A stretch of 64,000 nt of DNA, taken from positions 1 through 64,000 of the forward strand of contig NZ_CP025012.1 of NCBI RefSeq assembly GCF_002953715.1, read 5' to 3'. The notes under the pieces were generated by a model. It saw only the letters and a program-made list of their open reading frames with translations, did no database searches and was not told the origin of the DNA. The DNA comes from Rhizobium leguminosarum (GTDB taxonomy: Bacteria > Pseudomonadota > Alphaproteobacteria > Rhizobiales > Rhizobiaceae). This document shows positions 26,530 to 37,390 of this stretch, one piece after another. Made by a program: the position numbers and the translations under genes. The stretch's first letter is position 1. Each line of letters opens with the position of its first letter.

Positions 26530-29436
26530 TCATATGGGGGAACCGGCCTTCTTTTCGGCGGCAGGCGGGGTCCGGGCGGTGGCGGCGGGCGCGATGATGC
26601 CGGAGGGCATACGCTCGCGCAATTCATCCTCCTCCTCGGCCATGACGGCCTTCATCCGGGCGGTGATGTTGGCGCGCTTGCTGTCGCCTGATATTTTCTG
26701 GCCGACCAGATCGGTGACGTAGAAGGTGTCGATCACCTTCTCGCCGAAGGTGGTGATGCGGGCCGACTGGATATCGAGCGACAGATCGGAGAGCACGGCC
26801 GTGATTTCGGACAGCAATCCCGGCCGGTCGAGGCATTCGACCTCGATGACCGTGAACTTGTTCGACAGGCTGTTGGTGATGTTGACCGACGGCGGAATGA
26901 CGAAGGCCTTGCTTTTCTTGCGGTTGCGCGCGCGCGTGGCGATGACTTCGGGCAGCCGCTTGCGGCCGGACAGCACGTCCTCGATCATCCGTCCGATCGT
27001 CGCCGCCCGGCGCAGTTCGTCGGCATCGTCGGTAAATTCACGGCTGACATGGATCGTGTCGAGCGCCCGTCCGTCCGATGTGGTGAAGATCTGGGCGTCG
27101 ACGATGTTGGCCCCGGCCGCAGCACAAGCTCCGGCAATGACGGCGAGCAGTCGCGGATGGTCGGGCGACAGTACGGTGATCTCGGTGATCGCGTGGAAAC
27201 TGTCGGTGCGCACCGTGGTGGCGAGCGCCTGGCCCGCCTTATCCGACTGACGGATGAAATGGGCGTGACGGATCTGGTCTTCCAGCGGCACCGAGAGCAG
27301 ATAGGGCTGGTAGTGCAGCTTGGTATAGGTATTGCGGTTCTTCTGGCTCCAGTCGGCGAGTGCTGAATGCAGCGCCTCGGCGGCGGCATTGGCCCGCTCC
27401 TTGCGGGAGACCTCCGAAAAGCCGCCGGCCAGCAGCAGCTCGGTTTCATAATAGAGCGTGCGCAGAAGCTGGCCTTTCCAGCCGTTCCAGACACCGGGAC
27501 CGACGGCGCGGATATCGCAGATCGTCAGGATCAAGAGCATCTTCAGCCGGTCGAGCGACTGCACGCGGTCGGCGAAATCGGTGATCGTCTTGCGGTCGGT
27601 GAGGTCGCGGGTCTGCGCCACCATCGACATGGTCAGATGTTCCTCGATCAGCCAGACGACGATCTCAGTCTGCTTCTGCGACAGGCCGAAGCGGGCGCAG
27701 AGCTTGCGGGCGACGCGGGCGCCGGCGATCGAATGATCCTCCTGGCGGCCCTTGGCGATGTCGTGGAGGAGAACGGCGACATACAGCGCCTCGCGATCCT
27801 CGATGCCGGGCATCAGCTTGTTGGCGAGCGGATGCAGATCCTCGGCGCGCCCCTTGTCGATCTCGGAGAGAATGTCGACGGTGCGGATCAGATGTTCGTC
27901 GACCGTATAGTGGTGATACATGTTGAACTGCATCATCGCGACGATCTTGCCGAATTCGGGGATGAAGCGGCCGAGCACGCCGGCCTCGTTCATCCGGCGC
28001 AGGATGAGCGCCGGATCGCGCTTCGACGTCAGGATCGACATGAACAGGCGGTTGGCCTCGTCGTTTTCCCGCAGGCTGTTATCGATCAAAGCGAGTGAAC
28101 GGGTAACGCGTTTCAGCGCGTCCGGATGGAATTCCAGCCCGTTGATGTCGGCGACGTGGAAGAGCCGGATGATGTTGACCGGATCGCGCTTGAAGACTTC
28201 GGGGTCGGCGAGCGCGATGCGGCCGCGGTCTTCGACGAATTCGACGCTGCCGGCGATCTTGCGGTTGCGATGGGTGAAGCGGCTGATGACGCCGGTCAGG
28301 CCCGGGATCGACTTCGCCTGCTGGTCTTCAAGCGCGGCGCACAGAATGCGCGTGAGATCGCCGACATCCTTGGCGACGAGAAAATAGTGCTTCATGAAGC
28401 GCTCGACGGCCGAAAGGCCCGGGCGGCTGTGATAACCGAAGGCTTCAGCGATCTCGCGCTGGATGTCGAAGGACAGGCGCTCCTCGGCCTTGCCGGTCAG
28501 GAAGTGCATATGGCAGCGCACCGCCCAGAGAAAATCGTCGGCTTTCTCAAGCAGACGGTATTCGTGCTTGGACAGCACGCCGAGTTTGACCAGCTCCGCC
28601 TGGTCGCGCACGTGATAATAATATTTCGAGATCCAGAACAGCGTGTGCAGGTCGCGAAGCCCGCCTTTGCCTTCCTTGACGTTCGGTTCGACGAGATAAC
28701 GCGTGTCGCCCGCCTTGCTGTGGCGCTCGTCGCGCTCGGCAAGCTTGGCGGCGATGAATTCGGGACCGGTGCCGGTGACGATCTCCTTGTCGAAGCGGGT
28801 CTCGAGCTCGGTTTCCAGCCGTTGCAGGCCGCAGATGTAGCGCATCTCCAGGATGGCGGTGCGGATCGTCATGTCGGACTTGGAAAGCGCGATGCATTCC
28901 TCCACCGTACGGGTGGCATGACCGACCTTGAAACCCATGTCCCAGAGCACATAGAGCATGAATTCGACCGCCTTGTGCGTCTCTTCCGCCGGCCTCGGCA
29001 GGAAGAGGAACAGCAGGTCGATATCCGAGCCGGGCGCCAGCGTGTCGCGCCCGTAGCCGCCGACGGCGGTCACCGCGAACTTGTCCTTCTGATGCGGAAA
29101 GATATGGGCGGTGGCGAAATTGTAGAGGACGGTGATGATCTGGTCCTGCAGCCAGGAAATCCGGTAGGCGCAATTGAGTCCGCCGCCATCGGCCATCAGT
29201 GCCTCGCGCGCCTTCTGCCGACCTTCCGTGCTCGCCTTCTTCAGCACGGCCAGAAGATCGGCGCGCAGGACGTCGGGCCGGTTGCGGTTGGCATCGGCAA
29301 CGGCGTCACACTGCTTCTGCAAGAGCTCGACGTCGAGGATATTGGAGAAATCGAGGTTGCGCATCGCTGTCGCCGGGGCGGTTTCCTGTTCATGCCGGGC
29401 TGCCGGTTCACGGCCTGCCGCTTGTTTCGTCTGCAT
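26530..29436 (-). CDS. glnD: Bifunctional uridylyltransferase/uridylyl-removing enzyme GlnD
   Basis: The glutamine sensor that uridylylates PII proteins when nitrogen is low and removes UMP when it is high. The 968 aa protein has, in order, a nucleotidyltransferase domain ([23 protein letters not shown] at 136-140), a linker, an HD hydrolase domain ([13 protein letters not shown]) and two C-terminal ACT domains that bind glutamine ([15 protein letters not shown] and [17 protein letters not shown]). With rpoN and ptsN at 48-52 kb, three nitrogen-control genes lie in this window. Confidence 0.97.
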   Translation of the reverse strand: MQTKQAAGREPAARHEQETAPATAMRNLDFSNILDVELLQKQCDAVADANRNRPDVLRADLLAVLKKASTEGRQKAREALMADGGGLNCAYRISWLQDQIITVLYNFATAHIFPHQKDKFAVTAVGGYGRDTLAPGSDIDLLFLFLPRPAEETHKAVEFMLYVLWDMGFKVGHATRTVEECIALSKSDMTIRTAILEMRYICGLQRLETELETRFDKEIVTGTGPEFIAAKLAERDERHSKAGDTRYLVEPNVKEGKGGLRDLHTLFWISKYYYHVRDQAELVKLGVLSKHEYRLLEKADDFLWAVRCHMHFLTGKAEERLSFDIQREIAEAFGYHSRPGLSAVERFMKHYFLVAKDVGDLTRILCAALEDQQAKSIPGLTGVISRFTHRNRKIAGSVEFVEDRGRIALADPEVFKRDPVNIIRLFHVADINGLEFHPDALKRVTRSLALIDNSLRENDEANRLFMSILTSKRDPALILRRMNEAGVLGRFIPEFGKIVAMMQFNMYHHYTVDEHLIRTVDILSEIDKGRAEDLHPLANKLMPGIEDREALYVAVLLHDIAKGRQEDHSIAGARVARKLCARFGLSQKQTEIVVWLIEEHLTMSMVAQTRDLTDRKTITDFADRVQSLDRLKMLLILTICDIRAVGPGVWNGWKGQLLRTLYYETELLLAGGFSEVSRKERANAAAEALHSALADWSQKNRNTYTKLHYQPYLLSVPLEDQIRHAHFIRQSDKAGQALATTVRTDSFHAITEITVLSPDHPRLLAVIAGACAAAGANIVDAQIFTTSDGRALDTIHVSREFTDDADELRRAATIGRMIEDVLSGRKRLPEVIATRARNRKKSKAFVIPPSVNITNSLSNKFTVIEVECLDRPGLLSEITAVLSDLSLDIQSARITTFGEKVIDTFYVTDLVGQKISGDSKRANITARMKAVMAEEEDELRERMPSGIIAPAATARTPPAAEKKAGSPI

Positions 29437-29570
29437 GCGCTATAGCCCCTTTGCCCGGCGATTGACACGGGCTTTCATACTGCAAGAACCTTTAAATTTG
29501 GCGAAATGGTGTTGGTTCGCTGCAAGATGCAAGGGCGCTTTGACGCAAGGCGCCGGCTTTCCCGGAATCC

Positions 29571-29846
29571 TCAGCCGGCGGCTCGTGCATTCAGCAAATG
29601 CAGCACCTGCCGTGTCTCGCGCATGATCTCCTCAAGCGCCTGCCTGTCGCATTCGCGATAGCCGGCCTTGGCGATCGACGTTCCGAGTTCGCAGATCATC
29701 GCGCAGCAGCGGGTGATCTTCAGCATGCCGATCGGCGAAGTCCAGCCGCGCGCATTGCGGTCCTTATCGGCGCGCCGCATCGTATCGAGCATGGAGCAGA
29801 TCAGCGAGAGGCGCTCGGTTTCGCGAACCAGTTTTTCCATGAACAT
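29571..29846 (-). CDS. Conserved hypothetical protein
   Basis: A 91 aa, mostly helical protein (MFMEKLVRETERLSLICSML start) with four cysteines (residues 17, 48, 52 and 66), no signal peptide and no membrane segment. I do not recognise a family. It begins 12 nt after the mutS stop on the same strand with an AGGAG ribosome site, so it is probably co-transcribed with mutS; glnD follows 134 nt later. Base composition is like its neighbours, which supports a real gene. Confidence 0.65.
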   Translation of the reverse strand: MFMEKLVRETERLSLICSMLDTMRRADKDRNARGWTSPIGMLKITRCCAMICELGTSIAKAGYRECDRQALEEIMRETRQVLHLLNARAAG

Positions 29847-29858
29847 GGCGCGCTACTC

Positions 29859-32585
29859 CTATTTCAGCTTCTTCTTGAGATCGTAAAGCGCATCCATTGC
29901 CTCGCGCGGCGTCATGTCGTCAAGGCTCATCGCTTTCAACGCCTCCTCGACCTTGGAGGGTCCGCGGGCCGTATCCTCGCGGCGCACCGCCACCTGGAAG
30001 AGCGGCAGGTCGTCGATCAGCTGGCTCGCCGGGTTCTTGCGGTCGGCATCTTCCAGACGGGTGAGTACATCGCGGGCCCGCGCCACGACCGAAGCCGGAA
30101 GCCCGGCAAGGCGCGCGACCTGAATACCGTAGGAGCGGTCCGCCGCACCCGGCCCGACCTCGTGCAGGAAAATGACGTCGCCGTCCCATTCCTTGACGCG
30201 CATCGTGGCGTTCGACAGCCGGCCAAGCTTTTCCGAAAGCACGGTCAGCTCGTGGAAATGCGTGGCGAAGAGGCCGCGACAGCGATTGGCCTCATGCAGG
30301 TGCTCGACGGCGGCCCAGGCGATCGACAGACCGTCGAACGTGGCGGTGCCGCGACCGATCTCGTCGAGGATGACGAGGGAACGGTCGCTCGCCTGGTTGA
30401 GGATCGCCGCCGTTTCGACCATCTCGACCATGAAGGTGGAGCGCCCGCGCGCCAGATCGTCTGAGGCGCCGACACGCGAGAAAAGCCGGTCGACGATGCC
30501 GATATGGGCTGATGCCGCCGGCACGAAGGAGCCCATCTGCGCCAGGATGGCGATCAATGCGTTCTGGCGCAGAAAGGTCGACTTGCCGCCCATGTTCGGG
30601 CCGGTCAGCAGCCAGATCGCCCCATCCCGGTCGCCGGTCTTTGGCGACAGATCGCAATGATTGGCGACGAAGGGGCCGCCGGCCTGCCGCCGCAGCGCCT
30701 GCTCGACAACCGGATGGCGGCCACCCTCGATGGCAAACATCTTCGAACCGTCGACCTGCGGGCGGCAATAGGCCTGCTCCTCGGCGAGAAGCGCCAGAGC
30801 TGCGGCGACGTCGATGACGGCAAGCGCCCGGGCGCCTGATTTGATCGCCTCGGCTTCCGCAACGACGGCCGCCGTCATCCTGTCGAAGGCTTCGAGCTCG
30901 ATCGTCAGCGCCTGGTCGGCGGCATTGGCGATGCGGCTTTCGAGATCGGCAAGTTCGGTGGTGGTGAAGCGCATGGCGTTCGCCATGGTCTGGCGGTGGA
31001 TGAAGCGGGCTTTCGCGTCCGCCGTCTCCGTCATCGGCGAGGCATTGCCGGCGGTGACTTCGATGAAATAACCGAGGACGTTGTTGTGCTTGATCTTCAG
31101 CGAGCGGATGCCGGTTTCCTCGGCATATTGCAATTGCAGGCCGGCGATGACGCGACGCGACTGGTCGCGCAGCGCCCGGACCTCGTCGAGTTCGGCGCTG
31201 GCGCCGTCGCGCAGGAAGCCGCCATCGCGTTTCAACAGCGGCAATTCGTCGGCAAGCGTCTCGGCAAGCAGCTTCTCCAGCGTCGCAGGAAGGGCCTGCA
31301 GCCCGGATAGTGCCTGGCCGAGCTCTTCGGGCAGCATCGCCTTGCCGAGCATCGCCGCCAGTCCGCCCGCCGCTTCCAGGCCCTGGCGGATCGCCCAGAG
31401 ATCGCGTGGGCCGCCGCGGTCGAGCGCCAGGCGCGACAGGGCGCGCGGCATGTCGGGCACATGTTTCAGCGTGTCGCGCAGATTGCCGCAGAGCAGAGGT
31501 TCGTCGATCAGGAAGCCGATCGAATCGAGCCGCGCATTGATGCGGGCGGGATCGGTCAGCGGCGACATCAGCCGCTCGGCAAGGAGCCTGGCGCCGCCGC
31601 CGGTGACGGTGCGGTCGATCGCCTTCAACAGCGAGCCGTTGCGATCGCCCGAAAGCGTGCGGGCAAGTTCGAGATTGGCGCGGGTGGCGGGGTCGATGAA
31701 CAGCGTCGAAGCGGCACTTTCGCGCTCCGGCTTTCCAAGCGGCGGACGCTCGGCGATCTGCGTCTTCTCGACATAGGCGACGGCGGCGGCTGCCGCCGCA
31801 AGCTCGGCGCGCGAAAAGGTGCCGAAGCCGTCGAGCGTCGCGACGCCGAAATACCGCGCGATCCGCCCTTCGGCGCTGGCGCTGTCGAAGAGCACGGAAG
31901 GCTGCGGCACTGCTGTCCGGCCGAGCACGTCGAAGACCTGCTTGAGTTCGGGATCGTGGAAGATCGTGTCGGGCAGGATGAGTTCGCGCGGATCGATGCG
32001 CAGGATATCGGCAAGCAGGCGCGAGGCTTCGGTCTCGGCAAGCCGGAAGACGCCGGTGGAAATATCGATCCAGGCAAGCGCCAGCAAGGCCTCGCCGCTG
32101 CCGCGAATGCGGGTCAGCGCCATCAGATAGTTGGATTCCGAGGGCGAAAGCAGCTTTTCCTCGGTGATCGTGCCGGGGGTGACGAGGCGGACGACGTCGC
32201 GCCTGACGACGGATTTCGCGCCGCGTTTCTTCGCTTCCGCGGGATCCTCGATCTGCTCGCAGACGGCGACGCGGAAGCCGAGCGAAATCAGCTTCTGCAG
32301 ATAGTCGTCGGCCGCATGCACCGGAACGCCGCACATCGGGATATCCTGGCCCATGTGCTGGCCGCGCTTCGTCAGCGTGATACCGAGCGCGCGTGAGGCT
32401 TCCAGCGCATCCTCGAAGAACAGCTCGTAGAAATCGCCCATGCGATAGAACAGAAGCGAACCGGGATTGTTCGCCTTGATCTCGATAAATTGCTCCATCA
32501 TCGGCGTCGCCGAGGCACGGCTTTCCGCCGTGGCGAGCTCGGCAGCCGAAAAGGCTTCATTCCCTGTGTCTATTCGTGCGTTCAC
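29859..32585 (-). CDS. mutS: DNA mismatch repair protein MutS
   Basis: Recognises mismatches and recruits MutL. The 908 aa protein begins, after about 25 extra residues, with the mismatch-binding [28 protein letters not shown] (the conserved GDFYELF-type block), then connector, clamp and ATPase domains with Walker [15 protein letters not shown] and [16 protein letters not shown]. It diverges from tme across 113 bp. Length and motifs are those of full-length MutS1. Confidence 0.97.
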   Translation of the reverse strand: MNARIDTGNEAFSAAELATAESRASATPMMEQFIEIKANNPGSLLFYRMGDFYELFFEDALEASRALGITLTKRGQHMGQDIPMCGVPVHAADDYLQKLISLGFRVAVCEQIEDPAEAKKRGAKSVVRRDVVRLVTPGTITEEKLLSPSESNYLMALTRIRGSGEALLALAWIDISTGVFRLAETEASRLLADILRIDPRELILPDTIFHDPELKQVFDVLGRTAVPQPSVLFDSASAEGRIARYFGVATLDGFGTFSRAELAAAAAAVAYVEKTQIAERPPLGKPERESAASTLFIDPATRANLELARTLSGDRNGSLLKAIDRTVTGGGARLLAERLMSPLTDPARINARLDSIGFLIDEPLLCGNLRDTLKHVPDMPRALSRLALDRGGPRDLWAIRQGLEAAGGLAAMLGKAMLPEELGQALSGLQALPATLEKLLAETLADELPLLKRDGGFLRDGASAELDEVRALRDQSRRVIAGLQLQYAEETGIRSLKIKHNNVLGYFIEVTAGNASPMTETADAKARFIHRQTMANAMRFTTTELADLESRIANAADQALTIELEAFDRMTAAVVAEAEAIKSGARALAVIDVAAALALLAEEQAYCRPQVDGSKMFAIEGGRHPVVEQALRRQAGGPFVANHCDLSPKTGDRDGAIWLLTGPNMGGKSTFLRQNALIAILAQMGSFVPAASAHIGIVDRLFSRVGASDDLARGRSTFMVEMVETAAILNQASDRSLVILDEIGRGTATFDGLSIAWAAVEHLHEANRCRGLFATHFHELTVLSEKLGRLSNATMRVKEWDGDVIFLHEVGPGAADRSYGIQVARLAGLPASVVARARDVLTRLEDADRKNPASQLIDDLPLFQVAVRREDTARGPSKVEEALKAMSLDDMTPREAMDALYDLKKKLK

Positions 32586-32698
32586 GGAGGTGGAGTTTTT
32601 CCCAAAAAAACAGGTGCCAACCCTATCCGCGCGCCGCTATAGATGACAACAGCATTTGAGGAAGAGCAAAGCGTCGCCCACAGGACGTTGGAGGATTT

Positions 32699-34984
32699 AT
32701 GCCCGATATCGATAAGAAGGACCGGCCGGTGACCTCGGTTACCGACCAGGAGGCGCTCGAATTTCACGCAATGGGCCGGCCCGGCAAGCTGGAGATCAAC
32801 CCGACCAAGCCGATGGCGACGCAGCGCGACCTCTCGCTGGCCTATTCGCCGGGTGTTGCCGTACCCGTCAAGGCAATCGCCGCCGATCCGCAGACGGCCT
32901 ATGATTACACGGCCCGCGGCAACATGGTCGCCGTCATTTCCAACGGCACGGCAATCCTCGGTCTCGGCAATCTCGGGGCGCTGGCCTCCAAGCCCGTCAT
33001 GGAAGGCAAGGCGGTGCTGTTCAAGCGCTTCGCCGACGTCGATTCCATCGACCTCGAGATCGATACGGAAAATGTCGACGAGTTCATCAACTGCGTGCGC
33101 TTCCTCGGTCCCTCCTTCGGCGGCATCAACCTCGAGGATATCAAGGCGCCGGACTGTTTCGTCATCGAAAGCCGGCTGCGCGAGCTGATGGATATCCCCG
33201 TCTTCCATGACGACCAGCATGGAACGGCGATCATCGCCGCTGCCGGCCTGATCAACGCGCTGGAACTGACCGGCCGCGACCTGAAGACGACGAAGCTCGT
33301 CTGCAACGGTGCGGGTGCTGCGGCGATCGCCTGCGTCGAACTGATCAAGGCGATGGGGTTTGCGCCTGAGAACGTCATCCTCTGCGATACCAAGGGCGTC
33401 ATCTACCAGGGCCGCACCGAGGGCATGAACCAGTGGAAATCGGCGCATGCGGCAAAGACCGACACACGCACGCTGGAAGAGGCGATGGAGGGCGCGGACG
33501 TCGTTTTCGGCCTGTCGCAGAAGGGCGCGTTTTCGGCCGAGATGATCCGCTCGATGGCGGAGCGGCCGATCATCTTCGCCATGGCCAATCCCGATCCCGA
33601 GATCACGCCGGAAGAGGTGGCCCGCATCCGCGACGACGCCATCATGGCGACGGGCCGTTCGGACTATCCGAATCAGGTCAACAACGTCCTCGGTTTTCCC
33701 TATATCTTCCGCGGCGCTCTCGATGTGCGCGCCTCCACAATCAATGACGCGATGAAGATCGCCGCCGTCAAGGCGTTGGCAAACCTCGCCCGCGAGGACG
33801 TGCCGGATGACGTGGTCGCCGCCTATCAGGGCAACCGGCCGCGTTTCGGGTCGCAATATATCATCCCAGTTCCCTTCGATCCCAGGCTGATCTCGGCGAT
33901 CCCGGTCGCGGTCGCGCAAGCTGCGATCGAAAGCGGTGTCGCCCGCAAGGTCATCACCGACATGGCCGGTTATGCCCGCGAGCTTTCGGCGCGCCGCGAT
34001 CCGATCGCCTCGACGCTCGCCAGGCTCTACGAGCGTGTCCGCCGGCATCCGAAGCGGATCGTCTTTGCCGAGGCCGAGGAAGAACAGGTCCTGCGCGCGG
34101 CGATGTCCTATGCCAACCAGCAGCTCGGCACCGCCATTCTGCTCGGCCGCGAGGATCTGATCCGGGCGACGGCGGAACGCGCCGGCATCGATCTCAACCG
34201 GCCAGGCCTCGAGATCGTCAATGCCCGTATCTCGACCCGGGTCGAGGCCTATATCGATTATCTCTATGCCAGGCTGCAGCGGCGGGGTTATCTGCACCGC
34301 GACGCCCAGCGACTGATCCACAACGACCGCAACCACTTCGCCGCCACCATGGTGGCGCTCGGCGACGCCGACGGCATGGTGACGGGCATTACCCGCAACT
34401 ATTCGACGGCACTCGAAGATGTGCGCCGCTGCATCGACGAGAAGCCCGGCCACCGCGTCATCGGCGTATCCCTGGCGCTCTGCCGCGGCCGCACCGTCTT
34501 CGTTGCCGATACCGCGGTGCATGACATGCCGACGGCCGAGGAGCTTGCCGATATCGCCGAGGAAGCCGCAGGTCTGGCGCGGCGCATGGGTTATCCGCCG
34601 CGTGTCGCCCTGCTTGCCTATTCCACCTTCGGCCATCCCTCGGGCGAACGTTCCGAGCGGGTGCGCGAAGCGGTGAAGATCCTCGACAAGCGCCGCGTCG
34701 ATTTCGAATATGACGGCGAAATGGCCGCCGATGTCGCCCTGAACCGCAAGGTGATGGAGCAATATCCCTTCTGCCGCCTCTCCGGCCCGGCCAACGTGCT
34801 CGTCATGCCGGCTTTCCACTCGGCCTCGATCTCGACCAAGATGCTGCAGGAGCTCGGCGGCTCCACGGTCATCGGCCCGATCCTGGTCGGCGTCGACAAG
34901 TCGGTGCAGATCACCTCGATGGGCGCCAAGGACAGCGACATCGTCAACATGGCGGCGATCGCCGCCTATGGGGCTGGTTCATAA
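32699..34984 (+). CDS. tme: Malic enzyme with phosphotransacetylase-like C-terminal domain
   Basis: Oxidatively decarboxylates malate to pyruvate. The 761 aa chimera has a malic enzyme domain (about 1-430: RDLSLAYSPGVAVPVKAI, FHDDQHGTAI, LVCNGAGAAAIAC) joined to a phosphotransacetylase-like domain (about 440-761) that is regulatory rather than catalytic in this family. Rhizobia have an NAD form (dme, needed for symbiotic nitrogen fixation) and an NADP form (tme). Position beside mutS and olsB matches tme of Sinorhizobium, so I infer NADP use; sequence alone does not prove it. Confidence 0.88.
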   Translation: MPDIDKKDRPVTSVTDQEALEFHAMGRPGKLEINPTKPMATQRDLSLAYSPGVAVPVKAIAADPQTAYDYTARGNMVAVISNGTAILGLGNLGALASKPVMEGKAVLFKRFADVDSIDLEIDTENVDEFINCVRFLGPSFGGINLEDIKAPDCFVIESRLRELMDIPVFHDDQHGTAIIAAAGLINALELTGRDLKTTKLVCNGAGAAAIACVELIKAMGFAPENVILCDTKGVIYQGRTEGMNQWKSAHAAKTDTRTLEEAMEGADVVFGLSQKGAFSAEMIRSMAERPIIFAMANPDPEITPEEVARIRDDAIMATGRSDYPNQVNNVLGFPYIFRGALDVRASTINDAMKIAAVKALANLAREDVPDDVVAAYQGNRPRFGSQYIIPVPFDPRLISAIPVAVAQAAIESGVARKVITDMAGYARELSARRDPIASTLARLYERVRRHPKRIVFAEAEEEQVLRAAMSYANQQLGTAILLGREDLIRATAERAGIDLNRPGLEIVNARISTRVEAYIDYLYARLQRRGYLHRDAQRLIHNDRNHFAATMVALGDADGMVTGITRNYSTALEDVRRCIDEKPGHRVIGVSLALCRGRTVFVADTAVHDMPTAEELADIAEEAAGLARRMGYPPRVALLAYSTFGHPSGERSERVREAVKILDKRRVDFEYDGEMAADVALNRKVMEQYPFCRLSGPANVLVMPAFHSASISTKMLQELGGSTVIGPILVGVDKSVQITSMGAKDSDIVNMAAIAAYGAGS

Positions 34985-35017
34985 ACTCGTCCTGCCGACA
35001 TATGAGACACCTTTTGG

Positions 35018-35053
35018 TGCCCGGCTGACAGTGCGTCGGCCGGGCATAAGTTT
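35018..35053 (+). terminator. Terminator-like hairpin after tme
   Basis: Stem TGCCCGGC / GCCGGGCA with a 13 nt loop, followed by TAAGTTTTC. It lies 34 nt after the tme stop. This and the following palindromic unit occupy the first part of the 369 bp gap to the AraC gene; the rest (35200-35353) shows no clear structure and presumably holds the AraC promoter. Confidence 0.5.
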
Positions 35054-35100
35054 TCGTGGGCAGCCGCGATGAAGCTTCCGCCCGTGGTGTCAGCGGACAC

Positions 35101-35197
35101 GGTTTTCCCAGGCAAAGCGCGAAAGCGGTTTTGCCGGGAATTGCGCAAAACAAAAGGATAGAGCGGTTCTGTGCTTCCGTTTAAAGCTGAACCGCTC
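35101..35197. repeat. Palindromic intergenic unit in the tme-AraC gap
   Basis: Two stem-loops in tandem: GTTTTGC / GCAAAAC (35128-35134 with 35145-35151) and GAGCGGTTC / GAACCGCTC (35161-35169 with 35189-35197, with an inner GCTT/AAGC pairing). The composite layout resembles other rhizobial dispersed palindromes; no second copy is in the window. Confidence 0.5.
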
Positions 35198-35353
35198 CAG
35201 GGAAGCGGAGCGCGCTGCTCTTCCGATAAGTCATACTTTTGATACAATAGCCCGATACGGGCGCATAAATATGCCTGCAGGGACATTGACGAACTGCGGG
35301 CAATCAATGCGGTTTCGCAGCTCAGGTGTTTAATACCAGCCGGTTGGTTTCCC

Positions 35354-36343
35354 ATGCCAGAAAACGCATCTCCCAATTTCATCGCCCGATTTCAGGGGGC
35401 AACTTTCGACGATATGGTCGAGGCTCTGACCAAGGGGTTCGGTTCGTTCGACGCATGGCGCAATGGTCGAGAGAAACCACTCGACTGGAAGGTCGGGTTT
35501 TGGGGTGATGAAAGGTTGTCGCTGGTCAGCAACCAGGATTCCGGCGGCTGGGGTGCAAGAACGGCACACGGAACGCCGGAAACTCTGGCAATCATCATGC
35601 CGCGTACGGGTGCTCTCGATGTAACGCTTGGTCGGACTGTGATCGAAGGGACACCTGGGCGGCTGTTGTTGATGAACAATCTCGAGCCGGAACGGGTTTC
35701 CGTACGGGCAGCGCCGCACCGATCAGACACACTGAGTCTGAGCTGGACAATCATCGCTCAGACCGTCGCCGCCGTATTGGAGACCCCCCTGACCGGGGCA
35801 ATGGACTTGGCACCGGTCATTGATCTTTCCACGGCGGCGGGCCAGTTGATCGGCAGCCTCGCCCAAACGATCATCAGTGGCATGCGCAACAACGGGCCGC
35901 TACTTCACTCGCCAATCGCCATGTTGAACCTGATCCAGGCGTTTGCCGATCTGCTGGTGCGCTCGGTTCCTCATCGGCTCTCGCATCTTCTTGACAAGAA
36001 AATCCATCTGATCGCACCACGGCATGTCCGTCGGGCGATTGAATTTATGCATGCGAACATCGCACAGCCACTGACGATGCAGAGTGTCGCGGAGGCGGCA
36101 GGCATTTCCATTCGCGCTCTTGAAAGCGGTTTTCGTGCCTTCAAGGGAACCACGCCGGCTGCCTACCTCAGGACGATCCGCTTGCAAGCGGTCCGGGAGG
36201 ATCTGCACGATCCTTCAAACCGGCAGCCGTTGCGGGACATCTGCTTGAAGTGGGGATTCTTCCACTTTGGCCGCTTTGCAGCAACCTATCGGGCGGCGTA
36301 TGGAGAGAACCCGTCGGACACCAGAAGGCGATCCGATCACTAG
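35354..36343 (+). CDS. AraC-family transcriptional regulator
   Basis: A 329 aa regulator with an N-terminal cupin-like sensing domain of the AraC_binding_2 type and a C-terminal pair of helix-turn-helix motifs: QPLTMQSVAEAAGISIRALE, then the second HTH with WGFFHFGRFAATYRAAYGENPS, matching the AraC signature. It sits alone between tme and olsB, which are neighbours in Sinorhizobium. Its codon use appears less GC-rich than the genes around it, which suggests a later arrival. No target gene is adjacent. Ligand unknown. Confidence 0.85.
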   Translation: MPENASPNFIARFQGATFDDMVEALTKGFGSFDAWRNGREKPLDWKVGFWGDERLSLVSNQDSGGWGARTAHGTPETLAIIMPRTGALDVTLGRTVIEGTPGRLLLMNNLEPERVSVRAAPHRSDTLSLSWTIIAQTVAAVLETPLTGAMDLAPVIDLSTAAGQLIGSLAQTIISGMRNNGPLLHSPIAMLNLIQAFADLLVRSVPHRLSHLLDKKIHLIAPRHVRRAIEFMHANIAQPLTMQSVAEAAGISIRALESGFRAFKGTTPAAYLRTIRLQAVREDLHDPSNRQPLRDICLKWGFFHFGRFAATYRAAYGENPSDTRRRSDH

Positions 36344-36403
36344 AGCCTTCGGAGAGGCTGGAATTGGCTTTTCCCAGACAGATGGCCGTCTGCGCAGATT
36401 AAA

Positions 36404-37282
36404 TTAGCTCGCGAAGCGGCCGGCGTCGGCGCCGTAGTAATTCAGGTAGCGGTCGGAAATGCTGGAGATCGGCAGCACGATCAGCACGTCAGTCGTGTTG
36501 AAGGCATGATCGACGACCGCACTGGAGCCGACCATCGCGCCGAGGCGCAGATAGCCCTTGATCAGCGGCGGCAGCGCCATCAGCGCCCGCTTCGGGTTGA
36601 TGGCCTCGACCGGCATCAGATCCATGTTGCGGGCGAGATCCGGCAGCGCCCCGACGGCCCATTCGTTCTTCGCCAGCACGTTGTGATAGAGAAAGGACAG
36701 CGCCAGCGCGTGGCTTTCGAGATAGACGCCGGGGAAAGAGGCGCAGCCGAACATGGCGCTGACGCCGTGTTTCAGCGCATAGGCCCAGTTGCCCTGCCAC
36801 AGGAGCTCGACGGTGCGCTTGGTGCGGTATTCCGGCAGCACGCAGGAGCGGCCGAGCTCCATGAAGCGCTTGTCCGGATGTTTCGCGATGAGGCCCTCGA
36901 TTTCGAATTCGGAAGCCGAGTAAAAACCGCCATTGGCGATGGCGACATCCTGACGCAGCAGCCGGTAGGTGCCGACGATCTGGTCTTCCGGGTCGCCCTC
37001 GATCGAGCGGTCGAGAACGAGAAGATGGTCGCAGACGGCGTCATAGGCGTCGACATCACGCTGGCGACGCATGGCATCCAGCGGCAGCTGCGCCTTCATT
37101 TCGTCGACGAAGACGCGGTAGCGCACGGCCTGGGCAGCATCGATTTCGCGCGCCGTGCGGGCAAGGCGGGTCTCCAGATTGCCGATGCGGCCGAGGATAT
37201 CACCGTCCTTCTGCACAGCAGCCGTCGAGGGCGGTGCAGCCTCCGCGGTGGTGTCACGATTCAGGATGTCGATGGCGGACAT
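36404..37282 (-). CDS. olsB: L-ornithine N(alpha)-acyltransferase OlsB
   Basis: Transfers a 3-hydroxyacyl chain from acyl carrier protein to ornithine, the first step to ornithine lipid, a phosphorus-free membrane lipid made under phosphate limitation. The 292 aa GNAT-fold protein has the OlsB blocks RYRVFVDEMKAQ, VGTYRLLRQDVA, FMELGRSCVLPEYR and LWQGNWAYAL. Its position near tme is as in Sinorhizobium meliloti. OlsA, the second enzyme, is not next to it. I did not find a clear Pho box upstream. Confidence 0.92.
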   Translation of the reverse strand: MSAIDILNRDTTAEAAPPSTAAVQKDGDILGRIGNLETRLARTAREIDAAQAVRYRVFVDEMKAQLPLDAMRRQRDVDAYDAVCDHLLVLDRSIEGDPEDQIVGTYRLLRQDVAIANGGFYSASEFEIEGLIAKHPDKRFMELGRSCVLPEYRTKRTVELLWQGNWAYALKHGVSAMFGCASFPGVYLESHALALSFLYHNVLAKNEWAVGALPDLARNMDLMPVEAINPKRALMALPPLIKGYLRLGAMVGSSAVVDHAFNTTDVLIVLPISSISDRYLNYYGADAGRFAS

Positions 37283-37390
37283 GACGATTCTCCCGTTGCC
37301 GGCTTATCGACGCCATAAAACACTTCTCTGCGACAGGAAAGTGACATTTTGAATTTCCAAGCGCAAGCAGCGTGCCGGTTCCTGAGGCGC

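Noticed and set aside
32582-34819. Long minus-strand open frame opposite tme (745 codons)
   Set aside because: High GC leaves antisense frames open; it covers the malic enzyme exactly and its translation has no family features.
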